A DNA stretch of 26,385 nucleotides, taken from positions 1 through 26,385 of the IMG/VR virus record IMGVR_UViG_3300034190_000720, one strand, 5' to 3'. A program made the position numbers and the translations under genes. Below the pieces are notes generated by a model. The model ran no database searches. It saw only the letters and a list, made by a program, of their open reading frames with translations, and was not told the origin of the DNA. Within the stretch, counting starts at the first letter, position 1; each line of letters begins with the position of its first letter. Positions 17,109-22,402 of this stretch are shown in pieces. Source of the stretch: a virus.

Positions 17109-17345
17109 ACACTAAACACAAGTAATTTGTTACAGGTGAAGGTGCAATCGGGATGCAGAAAGCTTCTGACTGGCAAGACAGTAACGTAGAAACGCAAAAG
17201 AAGTACCCAAGGACACATAAAAAGGTTTAGTCAGCTTCAATAAAGACTATGCCCGCTAGTGCTCAAAAAGGCAATTCCATACTGACTCTTTAAAGATTAC
17301 CAACATATATTTCTAGACATACATATATAAATATAAAAGGCTAGG

Positions 17346-17376
17346 TTGACATATGGTAGTCATAGGTTTAGATAAT
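17346..17376 (+). promoter_or_regulatory. Early promoter
   Basis: A perfect -35 TTGACA (17346-17351) is followed by TAGATA (17-base gap) or GATAAT (19-base gap) as the -10 box. Transcription would run rightward through the hairpins at 17400-17493 and 17557-17595 into the first early gene. Confidence 0.55.
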
Positions 17377-17399
17377 AGATGAAACTTGGAGAACAGTAC

Positions 17400-17493
17400 A
17401 CTATATATAGTATTAGTACAGTATCTTTCTTCCTGAATATGAAATTCAGAAAGATACTGAACTAGATACTATAAATTTAATACCATATATAGT
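17400..17493 (+). ncRNA. Long two-tier hairpin with AATATG loop and alternative pairing
   Basis: An outer stem pairs 17400-17415 with 17478-17493 (15 of 16 positions). An inner hairpin pairs 17419-17428 with 17450-17459 (10 bp), leaves a 4-base CTTC bulge, then pairs CTGAAT with ATTCAG (17433-17438 with 17444-17449) around loop ATGAA. The outer 5' arm can instead pair eight bases with 17466-17473, so two folds compete. The inner part has the same layout as 17557-17595. Confidence 0.6.
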
Positions 17494-17556
17494 GTTTTAA
17501 TGTTCCCTTGTAGTGTAATGTTATCCATACATTATATTACCTTTGTATATAATCAA

Positions 17557-17595
17557 GACTTTCTTTCTCCCGAATATGACATTCGAAAGAAAGTC
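17557..17595 (+). ncRNA. Hairpin upstream of the first early gene, AATATG loop
   Basis: GACTTTCTTT (17557-17566) pairs with AAAGAAAGTC (17586-17595). A 4-base bulge CTCC is followed by CGAAT/ATTCG around loop ATGAC. Stem, bulge, inner stem and loop copy the plan of the 17419-17459 hairpin with different bases, which suggests selection on structure. It lies 58 bases before the start of the first early gene. Confidence 0.6.
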
Positions 17596-17653
17596 CTGAG
17601 TATATAGAAAGTCTATATGCTATAAAGTCAAATATAACTGAGAGGAGTTAATT

Positions 17654-17962
17654 ATGGCTAAATTACTAAAATTCGGTGATACTATATGTGGTGTTTCCGG
17701 TAAAACATTAAGCACATATTCCGACTGTACTGCTGTTAATTGGTACTCAACTAAAGCTAAAAAGGTAGTTACTACTTTTCTATCTTTGGACAATGAGAAT
17801 CCTGAAGTTAAAGCACTTACTGATACTATTGGAAATGCTATATCAACATTGTTTGAGTTGCATAACCAAAGTCCAACAGTAAAAGCGTACAAAGCAGGTA
17901 ACACTGCAGAAGTTACATCAGCACCAAAAGTTGATGTAATGGCAGGTAGTGAACCAAGTTAG
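17654..17962 (+). CDS. Small early protein of unknown function (102 aa)
   Basis: First gene of the rightward unit, with a strong GAGAGGAG site ahead of ATG 17654 and a terminator 15 bases after its stop. The protein starts MAKLLKFGDTICGVSG and has a Ser/Thr-rich, probably beta N-terminal half and a helical region (ENPEVKALTDTIGNAISTLFELH). It ends in a flexible Ala/Val/Ser tail. No family is recognised. Being alone between a long structured leader and its own terminator suggests strong, separately controlled expression, as for host-takeover or single-strand-binding-like proteins; this is inference. Confidence 0.75.
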   Translation: MAKLLKFGDTICGVSGKTLSTYSDCTAVNWYSTKAKKVVTTFLSLDNENPEVKALTDTIGNAISTLFELHNQSPTVKAYKAGNTAEVTSAPKVDVMAGSEPS

Positions 17963-17976
17963 TTCAAAGGAACATT

Positions 17977-18007
17977 GGGGGATGAAAGTCCCCCTTTGTT
18001 TTTTTTT
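17977..18007 (+). terminator. Rho-independent terminator
   Basis: GGGGGA pairs with TCCCCC around loop TGAAAG (17977-17994), followed by a U-rich run with nine consecutive T (17999-18007). It ends the transcript of the 102-residue gene. Confidence 0.9.
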
Positions 18008-18032
18008 ATATTTCTACTAAGGAAAGGAAATT

Positions 18033-18257
18033 ATGAACGATAAATTCAAAAGCAAAAAAACATGTCGTGTATGTTTTCTACCAATAGTCTTTAAAAAAGA
18101 TGCACATTGGGAACCAGCCCCAGGAAAACCATACGACTATCCATTAAATATACATAGCGATATGTGTATTGATGTTGTTAGACACAATGGTTGGAATGTA
18201 TTCAAAGTGTCATCTAGAGAAGTTAATAATATTGCTAAACAAAAAAGTTTATTCTAA
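18033..18257 (+). CDS. Small zinc-finger-like protein (74 aa)
   Basis: ATG 18033 has a GGAAAGGAAA site upstream. The product begins basic (MNDKFKSKKTCRVCFLPI) with Cys-x2-Cys at residues 11 and 14. His and Cys follow in NIHSDMCIDVVRHNGW, giving a plausible CCHC-type zinc site. Small one-zinc proteins of this kind are common in early phage regions and may bind nucleic acid or host proteins. It is followed by an 8-bp hairpin at 18268-18294. No specific family recognised. Confidence 0.7.
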   Translation: MNDKFKSKKTCRVCFLPIVFKKDAHWEPAPGKPYDYPLNIHSDMCIDVVRHNGWNVFKVSSREVNNIAKQKSLF

Positions 18258-18267
18258 TTGTATAGCT

Positions 18268-18294
18268 AGAGTGTATATAAATTATGTACACTCT
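18268..18294 (+). repeat. 8-bp inverted repeat after the zinc-finger-like gene
   Basis: AGAGTGTA (18268-18275) pairs with TACACTCT (18287-18294) around an 11-base A+T loop. No T-run follows, so it is more likely an mRNA end stabiliser or binding site than an intrinsic terminator. Confidence 0.5.
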
Positions 18295-18313
18295 ATGGTA
18301 TATAATATATACT

Positions 18314-18402
18314 ATTAAAAGTAAGTGAATATTCCCAGGTAGATGGGACGAAAGACTTAGTTATTATTAATAACGAAGATAGTTTATTCATTTACTTTTA
18401 AT
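18314..18402 (+). ncRNA. Three-way-junction RNA element
   Basis: An 18-bp outer stem (18314-18331 with 18385-18402, one G-U pair) encloses two hairpins. One is TCCCA/TGGGA (18333-18348, loop GGTAGA). The other is GTTATT/AATAAC (18360-18374, loop ATT), extended by CTT/AAG across a mismatch. No reading frame explains it. It sits between two small genes, directly before a second paired segment (18405-18458). Confidence 0.65.
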
Positions 18403-18404
18403 TA

Positions 18405-18458
18405 TGGTAGGTTTCAAAGCGATATAAAGTAAGAGCATATTAAGAACGCCACCTACCA
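18405..18458 (+). ncRNA. Hairpin before the 65-residue gene
   Basis: TGGTAGGT (18405-18412) pairs with ACCTACCA (18451-18458). A GCG/CGC inner helix is possible. The interior contains GCATATT (18436-18442 region), the exact complement of AATATGC found in the loops at 18692-18704 and 20867-20879. The ribosome binding site of the next gene follows four bases later. Confidence 0.45.
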
Positions 18459-18474
18459 CGATGGAAAGGAAACT

Positions 18475-18672
18475 ATGTTAAATGTAGACAAAGTTGCAAG
18501 TGCATTAACTACGCTTGAGGAAATTCTAAATAAAAATGAAATGGAAAACATCAAGCGTGTTGTTGGACAAGCAATTATAAACACTAGAGAACAAGAAGCT
18601 AACACTAGGTATCTTAATGATTTAAATTATTTAAATATAGATACCAAAGAAATGGAAGACTATCCATTCTAA
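18475..18672 (+). CDS. Small helical early protein (65 aa)
   Basis: ATG 18475 follows a GGAAAGGAAA site. The protein (MLNVDKVASALTTLEEILNKNEM..., ending EMEDYPF) is acidic and almost entirely helical, with a possible short coiled coil in residues 5-40. It lies between a structured RNA segment and a strong terminator, so it is probably its own transcription unit. No family recognised. Confidence 0.65.
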   Translation: MLNVDKVASALTTLEEILNKNEMENIKRVVGQAIINTREQEANTRYLNDLNYLNIDTKEMEDYPF

Positions 18673-18677
18673 TACCG

Positions 18678-18728
18678 TGCCCGCACCTTGCCTAAATATG
18701 CCCTGCAAGGTGCAGGCATTATTTTTTT
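18678..18728 (+). terminator. Strong rho-independent terminator with AAATATGCCC loop
   Basis: A 14-position stem (TGCC plus GCACCTTGC against GCAAGGTGC plus GGCA, with one C-A mismatch) encloses a 13-base loop holding AAATATGCCC. It is followed by TTATTTTTTT. The loop shares AATATGCCC with the switch-like hairpin at 20853-20893. Confidence 0.85.
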
Positions 18729-18748
18729 AAAAGAAAGGACTATGTAAT

Positions 18749-18961
18749 ATGAGTATTAGCGATAAATTAGAACAATTAACATGCAGTAGCTTAAGAACTG
18801 TTATTGAATGGACTGTTAAAGATTTAAATAACGCAGCTAATCATACAAACTATGAAGGTCTTGATGAAAATGTCAAGAATTGGTGTCGTATGTTAAGTGA
18901 AGCTGTTGAATATCAAGTTGATAAAGAGTTAAGAAAATTAAATAGTAGCGAGGAGGAATAA
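18749..18961 (+). CDS. Small early protein (70 aa)
   Basis: AAGAAAGGA (18731-18739) lies nine bases before ATG 18749. An earlier ATG at 18742 is followed at once by TAA, so it cannot be the start, though this start-stop pair could slow initiation. The product (MSISDKLEQLTCSSLRTVIEW..., ending LNSSEEE) is acidic and helical. Its stop is one base from the next ATG, so it leads an operon of overlapping small genes to 20595. No family recognised. Confidence 0.65.
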   Translation: MSISDKLEQLTCSSLRTVIEWTVKDLNNAANHTNYEGLDENVKNWCRMLSEAVEYQVDKELRKLNSSEEE

Positions 18962-19312
18962 ATGGAAAATGAAGTTGGTAAAATTCGTATTCTAGATGAA
19001 AATCAATTTAAAGAAGAATATAATACTCAGTTAGGTGGTAGAAGAAGATGGCAAAATTATGTTAGTCCATATCATGTACCTGAATTTGATGTAGCTTTAG
19101 CATTAGCAAAAGATAATCCTAATAAATTTATTAAATTCTTTGAATTGTCTAACACGGATTTACAAAAGTTAAAAAATCAAACTACTTCTGCACAAAGTTA
19201 TTACAAAGCTTATTTCAAAAGAAATAACTTAACTAATTATTTTGTAACACGCAGAACACAAGGTAATAAAGTAACATTTTTCTTAAGCAATGCTGTATCA
19301 GAGGAAGAATAA
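18962..19312 (+). CDS. Early protein of unknown function (116 aa)
   Basis: The ATG abuts the preceding stop and has a GAGGAGG site in the end of the previous gene. The protein has an acidic N-terminus, a basic aromatic middle (QLGGRRRWQNYVSPYHVPEF), a helical segment and a C-terminal half rich in Lys, Arg and Asn (SYYKAYFKRNNLTNYFVTRR). The basic region suggests nucleic-acid contact, but no domain is recognised. The stop overlaps the next start (TAATG). Confidence 0.7.
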   Translation: MENEVGKIRILDENQFKEEYNTQLGGRRRWQNYVSPYHVPEFDVALALAKDNPNKFIKFFELSNTDLQKLKNQTTSAQSYYKAYFKRNNLTNYFVTRRTQGNKVTFFLSNAVSEEE

Positions 19313-19494
19313 TGCTTGAAGTACAAATATGTGATTATTGCAGAAGTTGTAATATTGATACCTTAGAAATAACAAAACATGTTTTTTGTTTTGATTGTGC
19401 AAAGTTGATTACAAACTCTGAAAAAGAAACAGTATTAGTAGAAGAAGAATGCGTTGATTGTGGAGTTAATACAGACTACGCATTCAAACATTAA
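19312..19494 (+). CDS. Small double zinc-ribbon protein (60 aa)
   Basis: Three Cys-x2-Cys pairs are visible: CDYC (7-10), CFDC (26-29) and CVDC (47-50), plus Cys14. A zinc-ribbon built on pairs one and two, with a third knuckle, is likely. Start TAATG overlaps the previous stop. Such proteins are frequent in phage early operons and usually bind nucleic acid or partner proteins. No exact family assigned. Confidence 0.65.
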   Translation: MLEVQICDYCRSCNIDTLEITKHVFCFDCAKLITNSEKETVLVEEECVDCGVNTDYAFKH

Positions 19495-19504
19495 GAAAGG
19501 AATA

Positions 19505-19702
19505 ATGGATATATACAAATATGAATCAACTGACCCAAAACAAAAGCTGAATGAATTAGCAGTTAGTTTTTATTTTAGTCCAGACGTAACGTTGGACGAA
19601 GCTGATAAATATGTAACTTCAATGTTAATGGAAATTGACAATGAAGTTGAGTACTCATTTGATATGTGGACAACACCACAAAAGGAGGATAAATATGAGT
19701 AA
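19505..19702 (+). CDS. Small acidic early protein (65 aa)
   Basis: Start taken at ATG 19505 because AAGAAAGGA lies just upstream (19494-19502). A longer in-frame start would overlap the zinc-ribbon gene without a site. The product (MDIYKYESTDPKQKLNELAVSF..., ending PQKEDKYE) is acidic with one helix and aromatic residues near the C-terminus. It overlaps the next gene by eight bases (ATGAGTAA). Unknown function. Confidence 0.6.
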   Translation: MDIYKYESTDPKQKLNELAVSFYFSPDVTLDEADKYVTSMLMEIDNEVEYSFDMWTTPQKEDKYE

Positions 19703-20000
19703 AGATACAAACCATATGGACTTACATGAAAGTATGGTAAAAGCAATGGAAGCAATTGGAGATAGAATATCTTTAATGGCTACAATTCAATTAACAATAA
19801 TAGAACATTTAGGCGATAAAAGTCCTACATTTCAAAATAAAGTAATCATGAATACACTTGCGGATAAAAAAGTGCGTAACAATTTTACTGAATATATAAA
19901 TGAAATAGATGAGGAACTATCTGTACCTGATAATGTAAAAGCTAGATTAATAGAGCTTAATGAAATGTTCGCAGAATTAGAGGAGGATGACAATGCCTAA
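19695..20000 (+). CDS. Helical acidic early protein (101 aa)
   Basis: ATG 19695 has an AAAGGAGG site (19681-19687). This rules out an upstream in-frame start at 19635 that would lie inside the previous gene. The protein (MSKDTNHMDLHESMVKAMEAIGDRISLM..., ending LEEDDNA) is predicted almost fully helical and negatively charged. Its last codons carry the AGGAGG site of the next gene. No family recognised. Small acidic proteins of this kind can be DNA mimics or host-enzyme inhibitors, but nothing here proves that. Confidence 0.65.
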   Translation: MSKDTNHMDLHESMVKAMEAIGDRISLMATIQLTIIEHLGDKSPTFQNKVIMNTLADKKVRNNFTEYINEIDEELSVPDNVKARLIELNEMFAELEEDDNA

Positions 20001-20595
20001 TTGGACATCTAACAAATGTGAAATTACAGGTGATGCTGACAAAGTAAATCAATTTATGAATGACATAAAAATAACAGATGATAGAGCTGATGATACTTAC
20101 TTTATAGACATGACACAGGTTAATCCAATACCAGATGTATTTAAAAACATGCATACTGGTTCAAGAACTATAGATGAAATTAAATATTCACAATGGTTTG
20201 AAATAGATGGAGAAGTTACACCATTACTTGAACTTAATGCATTAGAAATAACAGAAAAACATGGTACTTGTGACCCAGTTGATTGGCAATACAGAAATTG
20301 GGGAACCAAATGGGGAGATTGTCAAACTGTAATAACTTCTGATATAACAACAGAAGGTATTAGAGAAGTAACACTTGTATTTGATAGTGCATGGGGAGAA
20401 CCATGGATGTTATTAAATGACATTGCAGAAAAATATAACATTAATATCATGAACACTTGGTTAATAGAAACAGACCAAGGAGATGGTGTTAGTCAATATC
20501 CTATTGTTAATGCTGATGAACTTTACAGACAATATGTTCAAGATTTTGAACAAATGAAAATGGATGTAAAAAACATGGGATTTAATAAAAAATAA
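19993..20595 (+). CDS. DUF1281 / Api92-like protein (200 aa)
   Basis: Start taken at ATG 19993, six bases after AGGAGG (19981-19986), giving MPNWTSNKCEITG. The MPNW.SN...ITG opening, GTCDPVDWQYRNWGTKWGDC in the middle and FDSAWGEPWMLLNDIAEKY towards the end are the hallmarks of the DUF1281/Api92-like family. This is a ferredoxin-like fold found in many phages and mobile elements. Its biochemical role is not established in the family. It is the last gene of the overlapping small-gene operon and is followed by a 300-base structured gap. Confidence 0.8.
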   Translation: MPNWTSNKCEITGDADKVNQFMNDIKITDDRADDTYFIDMTQVNPIPDVFKNMHTGSRTIDEIKYSQWFEIDGEVTPLLELNALEITEKHGTCDPVDWQYRNWGTKWGDCQTVITSDITTEGIREVTLVFDSAWGEPWMLLNDIAEKYNINIMNTWLIETDQGDGVSQYPIVNADELYRQYVQDFEQMKMDVKNMGFNKK

Positions 20596-20630
20596 AGTTT
20601 AATTACGCATGTAATTGAAACGCAAGAACG

Positions 20631-20757
20631 CTACTTACATTGCTAGATTCCCTTTTCTAGCCGGTTAGACCAAAATGTAGGTAGCTTGTAGCACATACGC
20701 TTTCTGCAGAAAGTAAAAAACAGTCACTCTATGAGCTAATGTGTGTGTTACAAGCTA
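20631..20757 (+). ncRNA. Tandem three-way-junction RNA elements sharing a competing arm
   Basis: Element 1: 20631-20641 pairs with 20674-20684 (11 bp, one G-U). It encloses GCTAGA/TCTAGC (20642-20661) and GGT/ACC (20663-20671). Element 2: 20684-20698 pairs with 20741-20755 (15 bp, wobbles). It encloses CTTTC/GAAAG (20700-20713) and CTC/GAG (20727-20735). Element 2 can extend outward into 20680-20683, which belongs to the 3' arm of element 1, so the two folds compete. Confidence 0.65.
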
Positions 20758-20807
20758 TCTATAACAATGATACAATAGCGTGCTGTTGTTAGGTGGAAGG
20801 ATAGTAA

Positions 20808-20893
20808 CAAAGAAAGAGGGGAGTAATCATTGCAGCCCAACCTGTTGAACTCCCTTTCTTTCTTTGCCCAATATGCCCACAAAGAAAGAAAGG
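20808..20893 (+). promoter_or_regulatory. Switch-like leader with two mutually exclusive stems sequestering a ribosome binding site
   Basis: The pyrimidine strand at 20853-20866 can pair upstream as part of a 17-pair stem (20808-20824 with 20849-20866, one bulged T), with a 24-base loop. It can instead pair downstream as a perfect 14-bp stem with 20880-20893, loop CCCAATATGCCCA. The downstream arm contains the AGAAAGGA ribosome binding site of the gene starting at 20902. One fold therefore hides and the other frees the site, the topology of a translational riboswitch or protein-controlled switch. Confidence 0.75.
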
Positions 20894-20901
20894 AATAATT
20901 T

Positions 20902-21372
20902 ATGGGGATTAATTATGTACATGAAGATGAAAAAGACCAATTAGATTATATGGTTGTTATTGCTTATGCAGGTTTTGACAGTCATGATGACAAAGCAGGT
21001 GATTCTTTTATGGAACCTGATGTATGGAGATGTCATGTTCATGCCCAGACTGCGTTACAAGCTATAGAACGAGCCATATGGATAGTTCAAATTAGTAGAG
21101 CTGAAACTATGACAGATTATTTTAATGGACATCCATTATATGAATCACAAGAAAGCTATACAAAAGAAGATATTGAATTTATTAGACAAGATGCTGAAAG
21201 CAGAGGTGTATTTAAAGGTTGGCTTGACATGCAACCTACAAGTATTCAAGTACATTTAGTAGAAGACGAAGATACTCTATTAAATATGACAACAAATAAT
21301 ATAATTCAAATGACAGAAGACACCGGTAATGATGCTGAGGAGTTCTTAAAAGGATTAGACGATGATTCCTGA
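20902..21372 (+). CDS. Early protein of unknown function (156 aa), RNA-switch controlled
   Basis: ATG 20902 lies eight bases after an AAAGGA site that is part of the 20880-20893 hairpin arm. The acidic protein (MGINYVHEDEKDQLDYMVVIAYAGFDSHD...) has an aromatic, possibly alpha/beta N-terminal half (MVVIAYAGFD, WRCHVHAQTALQAIERAIWIVQI). Its C-terminus is highly acidic (TEDTGNDAEEFLKGLDDDS). No known domain is recognised. Elaborate leader control and its place at the head of the AAA+/VWA cluster suggest a dosage-sensitive early function. Confidence 0.65.
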   Translation: MGINYVHEDEKDQLDYMVVIAYAGFDSHDDKAGDSFMEPDVWRCHVHAQTALQAIERAIWIVQISRAETMTDYFNGHPLYESQESYTKEDIEFIRQDAESRGVFKGWLDMQPTSIQVHLVEDEDTLLNMTTNNIIQMTEDTGNDAEEFLKGLDDDS

Positions 21373-21667
21373 TGGTATGTATCGTTCTGAACCACCAGAA
21401 CCTAATTTAAATAGAAAAGGTAGACAACCCAGCTTGTTAACCACAGAAAAAGTAAGAGTTTTGCTTGCTAATCCAGATATATGGTATGTGATAGGAGAAT
21501 CAGATAAATGGATTAGTAGCGTTAAAGCAAACATAGAAAATATGACACAACGAAACATTGTACATTTAAATGGCAAAGGTAAGTTTGTTATATCTCAAAG
21601 AAAAGATAACAATAGTAATAAAATTAACATTTATTGTAAATTTGTTACTACTACAGAAGAAGAATAG
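21362..21667 (+). CDS. Winged-helix-like small protein (101 aa)
   Basis: ATG 21362 overlaps the previous stop by 11 bases and has AAAGGA about 11 bases upstream. ATG 21377 is a possible later start. The protein is basic in the middle (NLNRKGRQPSLLTTEKVRVLLANPDIWYVIG) and has a KWISSVKANIENMTQRNIVHLNGKGKFVISQR segment. The arrangement of helices followed by a GKGKF-type hairpin is compatible with a small winged-helix DNA-binding fold. The fold is inference and no family is assigned. Confidence 0.6.
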   Translation: MIPDGMYRSEPPEPNLNRKGRQPSLLTTEKVRVLLANPDIWYVIGESDKWISSVKANIENMTQRNIVHLNGKGKFVISQRKDNNSNKINIYCKFVTTTEEE

Positions 21668-21688
21668 ACAATAGAAAGGAGTTCTACA

Positions 21689-22402
21689 ATGGCTGAACAA
21701 GACTGTTGGGACTTAATTAAACAAGTACTAGGTAAATCAAGGCGTGTATTATTATACGGGCCACCAGGTACAGGTAAAACATATAGTGCTGTAAAGCAAA
21801 CAACACCATTAGATATGAATGGTAACCCTAATGTATATCAAATTACTATGACAGAAGATACTGCTAGTGCAAACTTAGAAGGTTTTTATAAACCATCTAG
21901 CACCGGTACATTTCAATGGCATGATGGTATTGCTATACAAGCATGGCGTAATGGCGGTAGATTGGTTATAAACGAAATAGACCACGCTTCACCAGACGCA
22001 ATGACATTCTTACACGCTATATTGGATGACCAAGACATAGCAATGTTGACACTAAACAATGATACTAAAGAAACTGTAAGACCTGCTGAAGGTTTTCAAG
22101 TAGTAGCAACTACTAACAGTCCACCAGAATCATTACCACTTGCGTTAAAGGATAGATTTCCTGTAAAAATACATGTCGATAGTATTCATCCAATGGCAAT
22201 GGAACAATTTCCAGATGAATGGCATGATGTTATAACAGACACAACAATGGTAGATGACGCTGAAGATAGAATATCTGTACGTGCATGGAAAGAATTTTTT
22301 GACTTACAGTCACAAGGTTTTACAGCACAAACTGCAGGTAAATTAGTATTCGGTGCAAATGCTACTGAATTAATTGACGCAATAGAATTAAGTAAAGCGT
22401 AA
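21689..22402 (+). CDS. MoxR/CobS-like AAA+ ATPase
   Basis: A 237-residue single AAA+ module. Walker A is GPPGTGKT (24-31), Walker B LVINEID (92-98), sensor 1 is the Asn in VVATTN (138-143), and an arginine finger candidate lies in KDRFPV (154-159). The compact size and the WRNGGRLVINEIDHASPD context are typical of MoxR/CobS/GvpN-type ATPases. These remodel or load metal into partner proteins together with a VWA protein. Its stop overlaps the start of exactly such a VWA partner (TAATG), so the two are surely co-translated. A good AGAAAGGAG site precedes ATG 21689. Confidence 0.88.
   Translation: MAEQDCWDLIKQVLGKSRRVLLYGPPGTGKTYSAVKQTTPLDMNGNPNVYQITMTEDTASANLEGFYKPSSTGTFQWHDGIAIQAWRNGGRLVINEIDHASPDAMTFLHAILDDQDIAMLTLNNDTKETVRPAEGFQVVATTNSPPESLPLALKDRFPVKIHVDSIHPMAMEQFPDEWHDVITDTTMVDDAEDRISVRAWKEFFDLQSQGFTAQTAGKLVFGANATELIDAIELSKA

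Larger units (their letters stand above)
17050..17653. promoter_or_regulatory. Divergent control region between late and early genes
   Basis: No gene is supported in these ~600 bases. They hold the late promoter (17080-17108), an early promoter (17346-17376), a possible further -10 box TATAAT at 17548-17553, and dense inverted repeats. The segment 17129-17185 has weak nested hairpins (GTTAC/GTAAC enclosing GCA/TGC, CAGAA/TTCTG and ACTG/CAGT). The segment 17229-17287 is bounded by AGTCAG/CTGACT and contains ATGCCC at 17249. Two long hairpins (17400-17493 and 17557-17595) are listed separately. The layout suggests a regulatory switch region whose early transcripts begin with structured RNA. An origin of replication is also possible but no iteron array was seen. 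Confidence 0.6.
20596..20901 (+). promoter_or_regulatory. Structured non-coding gap and leader of the 20902 gene
   Basis: No gene is seen. The gap begins with the palindrome-like AATTAC/GTAATT (20610-20625 region) and then holds two adjacent three-way-junction elements (20631-20757). It ends with a switch-like double hairpin (20808-20893) covering the ribosome binding site of the next gene. A weak -10-like TACAAT occurs near 20771. The whole stretch reads as one multi-domain 5' leader. Confidence 0.6.

Noticed and set aside
17110-17290. Possible tRNA or tmRNA in the divergent region
   Set aside because: Hairpins are present, but there is no T-loop consensus, no acceptor stem with CCA and no anticodon arm of the right geometry on either strand.
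17620-17904. Minus-strand 94-codon frame opposite the first early gene
   Set aside because: The plus-strand gene has a strong ribosome binding site, a promoter and a terminator; the minus frame has none.
18314-18402. Hammerhead-type self-cleaving ribozyme for the three-way-junction elements
   Set aside because: The CUGAUGA and GAAA core boxes are not in the required places in any of the three-way-junction elements.
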